From contig JAHEAR010000017.1 in NCBI GenBank assembly GCA_024642665.1, positions 1 to 39,762 of the forward strand: 39,762 nucleotides of DNA, in the 5' to 3' direction. The notes beneath the pieces were generated by a model. The model searched no databases, was not told the origin of the DNA, and worked only from the letters and a program-made list of their open reading frames with translations. The translations under genes and the position numbers were made by a program. This DNA is from Bacteroidota bacterium (lineage in GTDB: Bacteria; Bacteroidota; Bacteroidia; Chitinophagales; Saprospiraceae). Position 1 is the stretch's first letter; every line of letters starts with the position of its first letter. Below, piece by piece: positions 7,032-16,172 of the stretch.

Positions 7032-8264
7032 CTTTCCCTCCTTCAGCATATCGGCAATAGCTTGCGCAGCAATTTCACTGGCCGTCCAGGCCGCCTGAAA
7101 ATTAAAGCCTCCTGTCAACGCATCAATATTCAACACTTCTCCAACAATAAATAATCCCGGGCAAATCTTGCTTTCAAAACGGCGCATATTGATGTTCTTT
7201 AAATCAACTCCACCCGCTGTGACAAATTCTTCCTTAAACGTACTCTTGCCTGTCACTCGATATGTATCCCTAAAAAGTACATCGGCAAAAGTTTCCATTT
7301 GTTTTTTATTGAGCTCTCCAAATATCTGCTGCTCTGCAAGTCCGGCCCTTTGGCATAAATATTTCCATAATCGGGATGGTATATCATCTGCCTGCACATT
7401 ACTAATTTGCTTTTTCCCTGCACCTGAAATTTGATTCCTGATCCAATGATTAATTACTTCCTGATCCTCCTCTCCTGTCCAGTTGATCACTACATCAAAC
7501 ACATAGTTACAATCATACAGGACTCTTGCACCCCATGCAGACAACTTAAGAATCGCAGGCCCACTGATTCCCCAATGTGTAATCAATAATGGTCCTGTGG
7601 TTTTAAGTTTATACTTGGGAATATGCACAATGGTATTGGCCTTGCTGACGCCCAGCAAATCATTTAATTTCTTATCGCGAATATTAAAAGTAAAAAGAGA
7701 AGGCACCGGAGGAATCAACGTATGACCAAGGTGTTTTAAGTTGTCCCAGGTTCGGTTGTCACTCCCACTGGCAATTAACAAATTTAAGGTTGAAAGAATA
7801 CTTCCATCATACAACTCAACTCTCCAGCCTCCACTTTCTTCAGCAAACCAATGATTTGCTCTAGCAGATGTCCGCAGTTCAATTCCAAGTTTTCGCATGG
7901 TCTTAAGAAAGCAATCAATAATCGTTGCGGACGAATTTGATTCCGGAAACATGCGTCCATCTTTCTCCGCTTTGATTTTTACACCCTTGTCTTCTAACCA
8001 ACGGATCATGTCTGCCGGTTGAAAGTGATAAAACGGACCCAGCAACTCCTTTGATCCTCGTGGATAATAATTGACCAGCTCTTCAGGATCAAAGCAGGCA
8101 TGCGTTACATTGCACCTGCCACCGCCTGATATCTCTACTTTAGAAAGTGGTTTTCGTCCGGCTTCGAGTACACATATTTTAGCTTTCGGAAACAATTCCG
8201 CAACACGAATGGCCGTAAAACATCCTCCGGCTCCGGCTCCAATGACAATCAGTTCATACTTCAT
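7017..8264 (-). CDS. HI0933/YhiN-like FAD-dependent flavoprotein
   Basis: A 415-residue flavoprotein of the HI0933 (BaiN/YhiN-like) family. The N-terminal FAD site is clear: ELIVIGAGAGGCFTAI, then a Glu at the end of the second strand (CVLEAGRKPLSKVEISGGGRCN, the family signature SGGGRCN). Near the C-terminus LFIVGEVLNIDALTGGFNFQAAW closes the FAD-binding fold, matching the family's GE.ld..G..GGYN.q.A. Members are probable oxidoreductases whose true substrates are mostly unknown. The start overlaps the stop of the upstream gene by 4 bp (ATGA), so the two are translationally coupled. The last residues (KVSSK) and the TAG stop are encoded by the CTACTCAC repeat array and are probably not part of the ancestral protein. 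Confidence 0.9.
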   Translation of the reverse strand: MKYELIVIGAGAGGCFTAIRVAELFPKAKICVLEAGRKPLSKVEISGGGRCNVTHACFDPEELVNYYPRGSKELLGPFYHFQPADMIRWLEDKGVKIKAEKDGRMFPESNSSATIIDCFLKTMRKLGIELRTSARANHWFAEESGGWRVELYDGSILSTLNLLIASGSDNRTWDNLKHLGHTLIPPVPSLFTFNIRDKKLNDLLGVSKANTIVHIPKYKLKTTGPLLITHWGISGPAILKLSAWGARVLYDCNYVFDVVINWTGEEDQEVINHWIRNQISGAGKKQISNVQADDIPSRLWKYLCQRAGLAEQQIFGELNKKQMETFADVLFRDTYRVTGKSTFKEEFVTAGGVDLKNINMRRFESKICPGLFIVGEVLNIDALTGGFNFQAAWTASEIAAQAIADMLKEGKVSSK

Positions 8265-8965
8265 CGTCCTGTCATTTTAAATCGCATGGCCTCAAAGGAA
8301 ATTAACTCATAGCTAATTTGGAATGGATGTATTTTCTCTTTATGCAGGACAGATGTTCGTTGAGCCAATAATTTCTCAAACTGTTCATCCCGCCTCAAAA
8401 AAGTAAAAACTACATTGGCTACTTTCATATACCGTATGAGATCATCCACAGCAGGTATATCAGGACTTCCAATGGCTTTACAAAAAAACTGAAACGCTTC
8501 AAGACCGGGATACAAGGTATATTGATCGGGAAACCGCCCGGCCAAATACAGACTTATAATGGTAGCATCCTGATGGTGATAGGTTTCGACAGAACGGGTT
8601 TGTTGTTTTCTATACATACGCAACAGGTCTTCACAATAAAACTCAAATCGACTCAGCCTTCCTTCAATATCTGTATTTGCATTAAATAAATCTTTCCAGG
8701 CAATCGTCGCGAGCTCAGCATCAGCCTCAATTAATTGAAGCATTATTTCCTTCGGTTGATATTGATCTCTTTTCCACCATCGCTGGGTATACTCGCTTTT
8801 CAAACAACTATCATAGATATCCGACAGCGATTCCTCCTTTGGCAAAATCCAGTGATTCTGAAAGGTGGAAATCATACTATGCGGATAATACCATTCTACT
8901 GCACCTGATTTTAGTTGCTCAGAAATAAAGTGGCTTATAGCTTGTTGTAAAAGATGAACCTTCAT
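8261..8965 (-). CDS. unknown protein, resembles the N-terminal region of McrB-like ATPases
   Basis: A 234-residue soluble, mainly helical protein with no signal peptide or membrane segment. I recall a similar order of motifs in the N-terminal part of some Bacteroidota McrB-like AAA proteins: ISRF.F-like (RLSRFEFYCEDLLRMY), then TIISLYLAGRFPDQYTLYP and a following DLIRYMKVAN...FTFL helix pair. Here that part stands alone, without an AAA domain. This is recollection of a pattern, not a search result, and no function should be inferred from it yet. The gene overlaps the HI0933-like flavoprotein start by ATGA, so both products are made from one message. The region 8966-9299 upstream (334 bp) holds no other gene that I can see. 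Confidence 0.75.
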   Translation of the reverse strand: MKVHLLQQAISHFISEQLKSGAVEWYYPHSMISTFQNHWILPKEESLSDIYDSCLKSEYTQRWWKRDQYQPKEIMLQLIEADAELATIAWKDLFNANTDIEGRLSRFEFYCEDLLRMYRKQQTRSVETYHHQDATIISLYLAGRFPDQYTLYPGLEAFQFFCKAIGSPDIPAVDDLIRYMKVANVVFTFLRRDEQFEKLLAQRTSVLHKEKIHPFQISYELISFEAMRFKMTGR

Positions 8966-9299
8966 AGGATGATTAACCTGATCGGCTAAGGTACAATCGC
9001 GGAGGCGTTGTAGGAATATGGAAGCCGGTCATTCCAAATAAGTTTTATCGGCGATCCGGATTATATTCCAGCTTTCGTATGAAGGTGGTCATGGGAAAAA
9101 TTATTGCTGTAAATCAAATAACGATTTAAATATAAAATGCTAATAATCTATCTATTAAACATTATGAATAAATACAATTTGATGGATCACTTGAATTCTG
9201 TATAGTTTCAGTTGATTGTTTTTTATATTTTGCCGTAATCCAACACTTTGATCATTAAACATTACTCAAACTTTTTACAAATTCAAACACCTTTAAAAT

Positions 9300-9701
9300 A
9301 TGATGAATGAACCATTATCCTCGATTATGACAAAAAAAGTCATTACCGCAGGACCGGATGATAAACTGAGTGTAGCCAGAGAGGTTTTTATGAAAAACAG
9401 GGTTCATCACCTGCCAATCGTTCGGGGAGCAAGACTCGTAGGCATACTCACGACTTATGATATGTTTAAATTGGTGGATTCAGGCTCTGATTACGATGAC
9501 GTGATTATCAAAAATGTCATGACCGATCATGTTGCTACGCTAGAGCCGGAAGACAAGATCGGATCTGCTGCAGAATTATTTCTGGAAAACCTTTTCCACG
9601 CTGTGCCGATTGTCAAAGATGGCGAGTTGAAGGGCATCGTCACCTCTTTTGATGTGATCAAATATACTTTTCACAAAGAATATCCAACGCAGGAGATTTA
9701 A
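9300..9701 (+). CDS. two-CBS-domain protein
   Basis: A 133-residue protein consisting only of two CBS domains (about residues 6-65 and 70-130). Each has the usual start (IMTKKVITAGPDD, VMTDHVATLEPED), the helix and the HHLPIV / HAVPIV strand, and the closing LVGILTTYDM / LKGIVTSFDVI segment with the Thr/Ser-x-x-Asp that binds the ribose of adenine nucleotides. It probably forms a dimeric sensor of AMP/ATP or a related nucleotide, regulating a partner that cannot be told from context. Two ATGs at 9300 and 9303 are adjacent; either could be used. The gene stands alone, flanked by 334 bp and 235 bp gaps with no other gene. Confidence 0.9.
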   Translation: MMNEPLSSIMTKKVITAGPDDKLSVAREVFMKNRVHHLPIVRGARLVGILTTYDMFKLVDSGSDYDDVIIKNVMTDHVATLEPEDKIGSAAELFLENLFHAVPIVKDGELKGIVTSFDVIKYTFHKEYPTQEI

Positions 9702-9936
9702 TCATTTAAGTTTGGAAGTTCCGGCGTGCGTGCCAATGCTAAAATCTTGAAGGTGATGCAACACTTTAAGGATTTAAAGCCAGTGCCTATACCCGTCATT
9801 TATCAGTAAGGAAGTTTGATTTCTTTACGATTTCAAGCCAAGCCCGACCAGGCAAAAGAATAACACTATTTCAGTTGTGCTCTTTAGGTTGCCGAATCGA
9901 TATATATATCTATTATTCAGGCCATGAAATCAGTGC

Positions 9937-11079
9937 CTACTCTTCATGAAAGCTGGCATACGCCTGCCGAACAATAGCGCCGTCTAAAATAGCCGCGGGA
10001 TCAATCTGGCTCTGGGTAATGATGCCTTTATAGTTTCCTGAAAGCAACAATTTAGCACATTCAACCATTGGCGCGGCTGTACACGTTTGAATGGCCCGCA
10101 TGGTGATACCCCCAATGATTAAAGGGTAGACATGCTGCGTACTTTGAATAGATCTTAAAATACCGTGCTTATCAAATCCACTCACCGAAACATACATTAC
10201 AACCACATCGTCCTCCATGTGCGGAATCATCTTTAGCATATGTTTTTCGAGTTGATCGATTTTTGAATTATCTCCCTCTATTGATTTGAGGTAGTTCTTT
10301 ACCCAATCAAAATGGCCCGGGTAACGAATGGTTTTGTAATCGATGTCTTTCACTTGGTCCTTAAATTCCTCGGGCAAGTCTGCTGCCCCACCACTTGTCA
10401 AATCCGCCTCATAAACTTTACCATTCAGATTTAACGTTTCCGGTTCAGACAATGAAGGCAGTCGTACGATCGCATGATTCCGAACAGCCTCAGAATCTTT
10501 CACATATTCTGTCGCGACCCCTATCGAGCTCCAGGTGAATCCATAAAAATGCGGAGACTCGCAAAACTGTGACAAAGCACCGACACGCATAGAGAGACGC
10601 TCAAGCTTGTCCACTTCATATCGATTCATGAACGTTTCTGCGAGATGGACACCCAGATTGTTAATGTATCCGGGAGCAAGACCGGTTTGTAAAATAAATC
10701 CGGTGTCAGCATCTTTTGCTAATTCTTTTATTTCATTTGTTTCGTTGACATATTCCGTCAGGTTGACATAATGCATACCAAACTGAAGACAAAGCTTAGC
10801 CATGGCAGGCGCAAAGCGTCCGGGTAAGCAGTCAAGTAATACATCGGTATCCTGCAAGACATTACTGAATGCTTCCGGATTACCATCTTCGGGCATAATA
10901 AAAGCACTGAGGCCATTCGTGTGCCCAATACCTCTGTGAATCCACTCATTGGCTTCCTCCAATTGAAATCTGGACGTATCGCCAATCACAACTTCACAGC
11001 CCCAATCCTGTGAATCAAGAATAAATAAGGCGGCCGCACGACCAATTCCGCCGGCACCTGCAATGAATATTTTATCCAT
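9937..11079 (-). CDS. saccharopine dehydrogenase-like oxidoreductase
   Basis: A 380-residue protein of the saccharopine dehydrogenase / carboxynorspermidine synthase superfamily. The N-terminal Rossmann fold begins FIAGAGGIGRAAALFI (G.GG.G), followed by a probable cofactor-contact strand (VVIGD) and the VLLDCLPGRFAPAMAKLC helix region. The family's YVNLTEYVNE and the GLAPGYINNLGVH motifs are present (usual form G.dPG..n..a). Lysine metabolism is one option, but these reductases have varied substrates and no lysine-pathway gene is nearby, so I give no symbol. It stands alone on the minus strand, divergent from ftsK with 192 bp between. Confidence 0.85.
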   Translation of the reverse strand: MDKIFIAGAGGIGRAAALFILDSQDWGCEVVIGDTSRFQLEEANEWIHRGIGHTNGLSAFIMPEDGNPEAFSNVLQDTDVLLDCLPGRFAPAMAKLCLQFGMHYVNLTEYVNETNEIKELAKDADTGFILQTGLAPGYINNLGVHLAETFMNRYEVDKLERLSMRVGALSQFCESPHFYGFTWSSIGVATEYVKDSEAVRNHAIVRLPSLSEPETLNLNGKVYEADLTSGGAADLPEEFKDQVKDIDYKTIRYPGHFDWVKNYLKSIEGDNSKIDQLEKHMLKMIPHMEDDVVVMYVSVSGFDKHGILRSIQSTQHVYPLIIGGITMRAIQTCTAAPMVECAKLLLSGNYKGIITQSQIDPAAILDGAIVRQAYASFHEE

Positions 11080-11113
11080 AAAATTAGAGCTATATAAGTC
11101 TGTAAAGAGGCGC

Positions 11114-11121
11114 CAAAGGTA
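11114..11121 (-). promoter_or_regulatory. possible -7 box upstream of the saccharopine-dehydrogenase-like gene
   Basis: Minus strand TACCTTTG matches TAnnTTTG exactly, 34 bp upstream of the start codon. No convincing upstream TTTG box is visible. Confidence 0.35.
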
Positions 11122-11229
11122 ATTATTTTGGCCTTTTGGAGGGTAAAGTCCGTTGCATATCGGGTATGGTTGATTTACATATTAAATAAATAAATCATGT
11201 ATATAGTACTAAATTAGTGCAGATAACAG

Positions 11230-11237
11230 TATATTTG
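11230..11237 (+). promoter_or_regulatory. possible -7 box for ftsK
   Basis: TATATTTG matches TAnnTTTG exactly, 34 bp upstream of the ftsK ATG. The upstream -33 element is not recognisable. Confidence 0.35.
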
Positions 11238-11271
11238 AGCGTCATCCCAAGACAGGAATAGTCATTATACT

Positions 11272-13815
11272 ATGTCCATATTTGTACCAAAGAAGAAAAA
11301 AGCCGGCCCGAATGGGCGGTCTAAGGCAAAAAAGAGTGCTCCAGGAGGCTCTTTGATGAAGGACCAACGTATCCCTAAACTCCTGGGAATGATCCTGGTG
11401 ATGCTTGGCGTATTTGTCCTCGTGGCAGGTATTTCCTATCTCTTCACCTGGCAGGTTGATCAGGATAAAATCCTTAATGCGCCCTTTAGTGCCCTTGGTG
11501 AAGGTGATCTGGTTTTAGCCAATTGGCTCGGCCGACTGGGAGCTGTCACCGGCAATGCCCTAGTCTATTGGGGCTTTGGGGTTGCCTCACTGATTCTTCC
11601 CGTTCTTGCTATGGGATTTGGTCTACGCAAGTTTTTAGGTGTGACCACCCAACCATGGTACCCACGAGCCGGACGATCAATTCTGGTGATGGTTTATCTT
11701 TCAATGGTTCTGGCCTTTACTTTCTCCTGGACAAACTTCCCATGGGGAGGATCTTTTGGTGAAAGCACGACGATCTGGCTTTCAGGTTTTATGGGAAAAG
11801 CCGGTTTAATCATGACATTGCTGTTTGTTCTCCTGGCTACCATCATTGTAGAATTCAATCCAACCTTCCAATGGAAAGGTGAGTTTATGTCATTTTCACG
11901 TTTAAAAATGCCTGAATGGAAAGTAAGTCTGGGCGAGTTAGGATTTGATCTGTTCAAAAAGAAAGCAATCCCTACAGATCAATCCATTCCCTTAGAAGAT
12001 ACACTGGAAAAAGAACTAAAGGAAGAAGAAGAAAATGCTGAGGGCGCATTGCGACCAGGATTCCTGAGCAGATATATGAAAGAAGAAGGATCAGAGGAAG
12101 AGGTGGACGACATTGAAGCCCTTGAGCTGGAACTTGGCACCTTGGAAGAAGAAGAGGAAGAAGAGAATGATGAGTCTGATGAACTTCAGCTGGAAATCAA
12201 TGAGACCACTGAAGGTACGGAAGAAACTGCCGGCACGTTTAGTGGCGTTCAGGATAAAGTATTCCTGATGGATCAGGAGAATGAGGATCACAGCGAACCC
12301 TACGATCCAACGCTTGAATTATCTTCGTTTGAATCGCCTGTCTTAGAATTACTCCAGGAATATTCAGATGGAAATATTCAAATCGATCGTGCCGAAGTAG
12401 AAGCCAATAAAGATCAGATTATTGAAACCTTGCTCAATTATAAAATTGAGATTACCAAAATCAGAGCGACTATCGGTCCTACCGTCACGCTTTATGAAAT
12501 CATCCCTAAACCGGGGATTCGAATTTCAAAAATCAAAAATCTGGAAGATGATATAGCACTGAGTTTATCGGCGCTTGGTATTCGTATCATCGCCCCAATC
12601 CCCGGAAAGGGAACCATAGGTATTGAAGTACCGAATAAAAAGAAACAAATCGTTTCCTTAAAGGAAGTACTGAATTCAGATAAGTTTATTTCAGGCAAAA
12701 TGGATCTGCCTATTGCCCTTGGTAAAACGATATCGAATGAAGTGTTTGTAGCAGATCTGGCTAAAATGCCTCACCTCCTGATTGCCGGTGCTACAGGTCA
12801 GGGAAAATCTGTAGGGATCAACACGGTATTGATGTCCCTACTCTATCGCAAACACCCGTCGCAACTCAAACTTGTGCTGATCGATCCTAAGAAGGTAGAG
12901 TTGTTTCCATATGCAAAACTGGAGAATCACTTTCTCGCTTTTCTTCCGGATCAGAAAGAACCCATTGTCACCGAAACAAAAAAGGTGATCTATACCCTGA
13001 ACTCGCTGTGCATTGAAATGGATGACCGCTATGATTTATTGAAGAAAGCACATTCACGAAATCTCAAAGAGTACAACGAAAAATTTGTGAACCGCCAACT
13101 CAATCCATTAAAGGGTCACCGATTCATGCCATTTATCGTTCTGGTGATTGATGAATTTGCAGACTTGATTATGACTGCCGGAAAAGAAGTGGAAATGCCC
13201 ATCAGTCGATTGGCTCAACTTGCGCGAGCGGTTGGGATACATCTTATCATTGCTACCCAACGACCATCTGTCAACATCATTACAGGCGTAATAAAAGCAA
13301 ACTTCCCTGCCCGTCTCGCCTACAAGGTTGCGTCGAAGGTGGATAGCCGCACTATTCTCGATATGGGCGGTGCGGAACAATTGATCGGTCAGGGGGATAT
13401 GCTCCTTTCCATCGGTAGCAATATGATACGTCTTCAATGTGCATTCGTTGATACCCCTGAAGTTGAAGCTGTAATCAATCACGTAGCGGATCAAAAAGGG
13501 TATCCTAGTCCATATTATCTCCCCGAATATATGGGAGATGATGAACCCATACAGGGCGGTGATGGCATGACCTATGCAGATCTGGATGAAATGTTTGAAG
13601 ATGCGGCTCGTCTCGTGGTGCAAAACCAACATGGCAGCACCTCAATGATTCAAAGGCGTTTGAAGTTGGGATACAATCGTGCCGGCAGAATCATGGATCA
13701 ACTTCAATCTATCGGCGTAGTTGGCGCTGCGGATGGCAGCAAGCCACGGGAAGTACTCATGTTTTCAGAACAGGAACTAGAGGGTTTGATTGAGCGAATG
13801 AGAACCAAAAGCTAG
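11272..13815 (+). CDS. ftsK: DNA translocase FtsK
   Basis: An 847-residue FtsK/SpoIIIE ATPase that pumps chromosomal DNA during cell division. The N-terminus has four hydrophobic segments (within residues about 35-205) as expected for the septal membrane anchor. A linker (about 240-325) is extremely acidic, with long Glu runs. The motor has the alpha/beta part (EITKIRATIGPTVTLYE), Walker A GATGQGKS (506-513), Walker B LVLVIDEFADL (Asp627, Glu628) and the conserved ATQRPSVNIITG. The C-terminal gamma winged-helix domain (about 775-847, GSTSMIQRRLKLGYNRAGR) recognises polarity sequences in family members. The length is typical for Bacteroidota. An AGGA ribosome-binding site lies at 11254. lolA follows, as often in this phylum. 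Confidence 0.97.
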   Translation: MSIFVPKKKKAGPNGRSKAKKSAPGGSLMKDQRIPKLLGMILVMLGVFVLVAGISYLFTWQVDQDKILNAPFSALGEGDLVLANWLGRLGAVTGNALVYWGFGVASLILPVLAMGFGLRKFLGVTTQPWYPRAGRSILVMVYLSMVLAFTFSWTNFPWGGSFGESTTIWLSGFMGKAGLIMTLLFVLLATIIVEFNPTFQWKGEFMSFSRLKMPEWKVSLGELGFDLFKKKAIPTDQSIPLEDTLEKELKEEEENAEGALRPGFLSRYMKEEGSEEEVDDIEALELELGTLEEEEEEENDESDELQLEINETTEGTEETAGTFSGVQDKVFLMDQENEDHSEPYDPTLELSSFESPVLELLQEYSDGNIQIDRAEVEANKDQIIETLLNYKIEITKIRATIGPTVTLYEIIPKPGIRISKIKNLEDDIALSLSALGIRIIAPIPGKGTIGIEVPNKKKQIVSLKEVLNSDKFISGKMDLPIALGKTISNEVFVADLAKMPHLLIAGATGQGKSVGINTVLMSLLYRKHPSQLKLVLIDPKKVELFPYAKLENHFLAFLPDQKEPIVTETKKVIYTLNSLCIEMDDRYDLLKKAHSRNLKEYNEKFVNRQLNPLKGHRFMPFIVLVIDEFADLIMTAGKEVEMPISRLAQLARAVGIHLIIATQRPSVNIITGVIKANFPARLAYKVASKVDSRTILDMGGAEQLIGQGDMLLSIGSNMIRLQCAFVDTPEVEAVINHVADQKGYPSPYYLPEYMGDDEPIQGGDGMTYADLDEMFEDAARLVVQNQHGSTSMIQRRLKLGYNRAGRIMDQLQSIGVVGAADGSKPREVLMFSEQELEGLIERMRTKS

Positions 13816-13847
13816 CATTTGATCGCGCATTAACCTTTTCTTAGGGC

Positions 13848-13876
13848 TTGCAGATGATACTTTTGAGCTAATTTTG
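13848..13876 (+). promoter_or_regulatory. probable promoter for lolA
   Basis: TTG at 13848-13850, an 18-bp spacer, then TAATTTTG at 13869-13876, a full match to the -7 consensus TAnnTTTG. The lolA start is 32 bp further on. It lies in the 93-bp gap after ftsK, so lolA need not depend on the ftsK transcript. Confidence 0.45.
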
Positions 13877-13908
13877 CGTTGTAGCAGTAGATCATTAGCG
13901 CAATCTCT

Positions 13909-14565
13909 ATGAAAATATTTATTTCGATCCTTCTTGCCATGATGGTGGTCATTCCATTCAGTAATGCGCAGTATCTGACTGCCGCCGATTCTGATAAGGA
14001 GGCAATTGACTTACTGACGAAAGCCGGTGACCAGTTCACTTCGAAGAATTCCAAAGTCAGTTTTATTCTAAAAATCACCTATCCCGGCCAACCTAATTCG
14101 GTCAGTGAAGGCACGCTATATCAATCAGGACCTTCCTATCACCTGGACTTAAAGGAATATGCTATTTTTTCGGACGGCGCTACGCGATGGATATATTTGA
14201 AAGGCCCGAATGAGATCAATATTTACAATGAGTCCAATGGGCAGGATTGGATCAGTCCACAGGATTTTCTCAACCTGCATAAAACAAATGACCTGGTGCT
14301 CACACTTGCCGGCACCACCGGGGATGGCGTCTCCGTCATTGAAGCAAAACCGTTAAAGGGAAGGTTTGACCAGTATTCAAAATTTTCCATTGGGATCAAA
14401 GAGGACAATCTCAAATATATCCATGCACTTTCTTCGGACGGATCACGTCAGGAAATGAGCATCACAAAAATTGAACATCCTGCCACGATGGATGTGCAAA
14501 AACTTTTCACTTTTCACAAAGAATCTTACCCCGGTGCTTACGTGGAGGATCTGCGGCTGGATTAA
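13909..14565 (+). CDS. lolA: LolA-like outer membrane lipoprotein carrier protein
   Basis: A 218-residue protein with a signal peptide (MKIFISILLAMMVVIPF, cleavage near SNAQ). The mature protein is the open beta-barrel of the LolA/LolB type: an opening helix (AIDLLTKAGDQFTSKN), strands with the family's F.l......p......G.l....... pattern (SEGTLYQSGPSYHLDL), and a DGATRWIYLKGPNEINIYN segment where LolA has the D....W.Y.p...qv.i pattern. It should carry lipoproteins across the periplasm to the outer membrane. The position directly behind ftsK is conserved in many Bacteroidota and supports the call. Confidence 0.9.
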   Translation: MKIFISILLAMMVVIPFSNAQYLTAADSDKEAIDLLTKAGDQFTSKNSKVSFILKITYPGQPNSVSEGTLYQSGPSYHLDLKEYAIFSDGATRWIYLKGPNEINIYNESNGQDWISPQDFLNLHKTNDLVLTLAGTTGDGVSVIEAKPLKGRFDQYSKFSIGIKEDNLKYIHALSSDGSRQEMSITKIEHPATMDVQKLFTFHKESYPGAYVEDLRLD

Positions 14566-14571
14566 TACAGA

Positions 14572-16083
14572 ATGAGTTTTAAAAGCCGCGTCATCTATGC
14601 TTTTGCGAAATTTACACGAACTCGAATTATTCGTGAGTCTCGTCATGCTTCAGCAGATCAAAATGGAACTTTTCATTCCCTCATTCAGAAAGGATTACAC
14701 ACGCAATTTGGTAAGGATCATCATTTCAAATCCATTACTAGTCATGCTGATTTTGTCAGGTTGGTACCGATTCGGGATTACGAGGCATTAAGACCCTATA
14801 TTGATAAAGCAGTGGCGGGTGATAGCGATATCCTTTGGCCCGGCAAACCTATTTACTTTGCAAAAACATCAGGAACCACCAGTGGAGTCAAGTATATCCC
14901 CATTACAAAAGAAAGTATTCACAATCACATAGGCAATGCACGAGATTCATTGTTCAATATAACAGCATTACTGAATCTTAAAACGCTGTTTGATGGCAAG
15001 CTTGTATTCCTGTCCGGTTCACCGGTGCTGGAAGAAAAAAACGGCATTCATATCGGACGACTTTCCGGGATTGTCAATCATTGGTTCCCCACCTGGCTTC
15101 GTTCCAATCAATTGCCTTCCTACGCGACTAACTGCATAGAAGACTGGGAGACAAAAGTTGATCGCATTGCGGACGAAACACGCTCTGAGGATATGCATAT
15201 CATCAGCGGTATACCACCCTGGGTGCAAATGTATTACGAGCGTCTGCTTGAAAAATCCGGCAAAGCAACGATAAAGGAGCTCTTTCCGAATTTTCAATTA
15301 TTCGTTTATGGCGGCGTAAATTTTGAACCCTATCGAAAGCAACTGGAACGACTGACCGGCGGGAAAATACCCGGCCTTGAAACATATCCTGCTTCTGAAG
15401 GATTTATCGCCTATCAGGATCAGGAAGATTCCTCTGCTGGTATGCTGCTGCAATGTAACTCAGGCATATTTTATGAATTTGTTCCCTTGGAAGAAATTCA
15501 TAACGAACATCCAAGTCGGTTACTGCTGCAAGACGTAGAGATCGGAAAAGACTATGCGATCATCATGAGTACAAATGCCGGACTCTGGGCCTACTCGATT
15601 GGTGATACGATACAATTTGTCAGCAGAGATCCTTATCGTATCCGGGTGACCGGCAGAATAAAACACTTCATTTCTGCCTTTGGAGAACATGTCATTGGAA
15701 GGGAAGTTGAAGAAGCATTACGCCTCGCGACGGAGCAACATCCCTGTCTTGTCAATGAGTTTACCGTCGCCCCTCAGGTGAATCCTGCACCCGGACAAAA
15801 GCCATACCATGAATGGTGGATTGAATTTGACCAGGAGCCTGCCAATAAGGAAGCTTTTGCGGCGGATCTGGATCTGGCGATGGTCCATCAAAATCTTTAT
15901 TATCGCGATCTCATAGAAGGAGCAATTCTTCAGCCCATCATTGTACGATATCTTCCATCCGGCACGTTTAAGACCTACATGCAATCCATTGGAAAATTAG
16001 GGGGGCAAAATAAAGTTCCCAGACTTAGTAATGATCGTAAAATCGCCACTGCCCTTGAAGCCTATCATTCGTCTTCCTCATAA
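14572..16083 (+). CDS. GH3-family acyl-adenylate ligase-like protein
   Basis: A 503-residue protein of the GH3 family, best known in plants as acyl-acid amido synthetases that adenylate a carboxylic acid and join it to an amino acid. The three ATP/AMP-binding landmarks are visible: AKTSGTTSGVKYIPIT (motif I, about residue 100), TYPASEGFIAYQD (motif II) and RVTGRIKHFISAFGEHV (motif III). The full family length is present, including the C-terminal cap with KLGGQNKVPRLSND. Bacterial GH3 homologues are frequent in Bacteroidota but their substrates are unknown. It starts only 6 bp after the lolA stop, so the two are probably one transcript. Confidence 0.9.
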   Translation: MSFKSRVIYAFAKFTRTRIIRESRHASADQNGTFHSLIQKGLHTQFGKDHHFKSITSHADFVRLVPIRDYEALRPYIDKAVAGDSDILWPGKPIYFAKTSGTTSGVKYIPITKESIHNHIGNARDSLFNITALLNLKTLFDGKLVFLSGSPVLEEKNGIHIGRLSGIVNHWFPTWLRSNQLPSYATNCIEDWETKVDRIADETRSEDMHIISGIPPWVQMYYERLLEKSGKATIKELFPNFQLFVYGGVNFEPYRKQLERLTGGKIPGLETYPASEGFIAYQDQEDSSAGMLLQCNSGIFYEFVPLEEIHNEHPSRLLLQDVEIGKDYAIIMSTNAGLWAYSIGDTIQFVSRDPYRIRVTGRIKHFISAFGEHVIGREVEEALRLATEQHPCLVNEFTVAPQVNPAPGQKPYHEWWIEFDQEPANKEAFAADLDLAMVHQNLYYRDLIEGAILQPIIVRYLPSGTFKTYMQSIGKLGGQNKVPRLSNDRKIATALEAYHSSSS

Positions 16084-16121
16084 TCGTCTTAAACCCTTGA
16101 TTGACAAGGAGAAGGAATTCT

Positions 16122-16150
16122 TTTGGTTATTACAATAATCCCTATCTTTG
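16122..16150 (+). promoter_or_regulatory. promoter for bamD-rpoZ-coaBC
   Basis: TTTG at 16122-16125, a 17-bp spacer, then TATCTTTG at 16143-16150. Both boxes fit the Bacteroidota sigma-A consensus TTTG/TAnnTTTG exactly. The bamD ATG follows 22 bp after the -7 box. Confidence 0.65.
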
Positions 16151-16172
16151 CCAACTATTTTAAAAAGCTTAA

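Noticed and set aside
8966-9299. Search for a small gene or RNA in the 334-bp gap
   Set aside because: No open frame with a start site, no strong hairpin and no exact TAnnTTTG box seen; only a near match (TATATTTTG) at 9224-9232.
9899-9910. Perfect palindrome GATATATATATC
   Set aside because: Simple alternating A/T sequence; no neighbouring operator-like copy or T-run to support a regulatory site or terminator.
13108-13632. 174-codon minus-strand frame
   Set aside because: Complete shadow inside the ftsK motor domain, with no family likeness.
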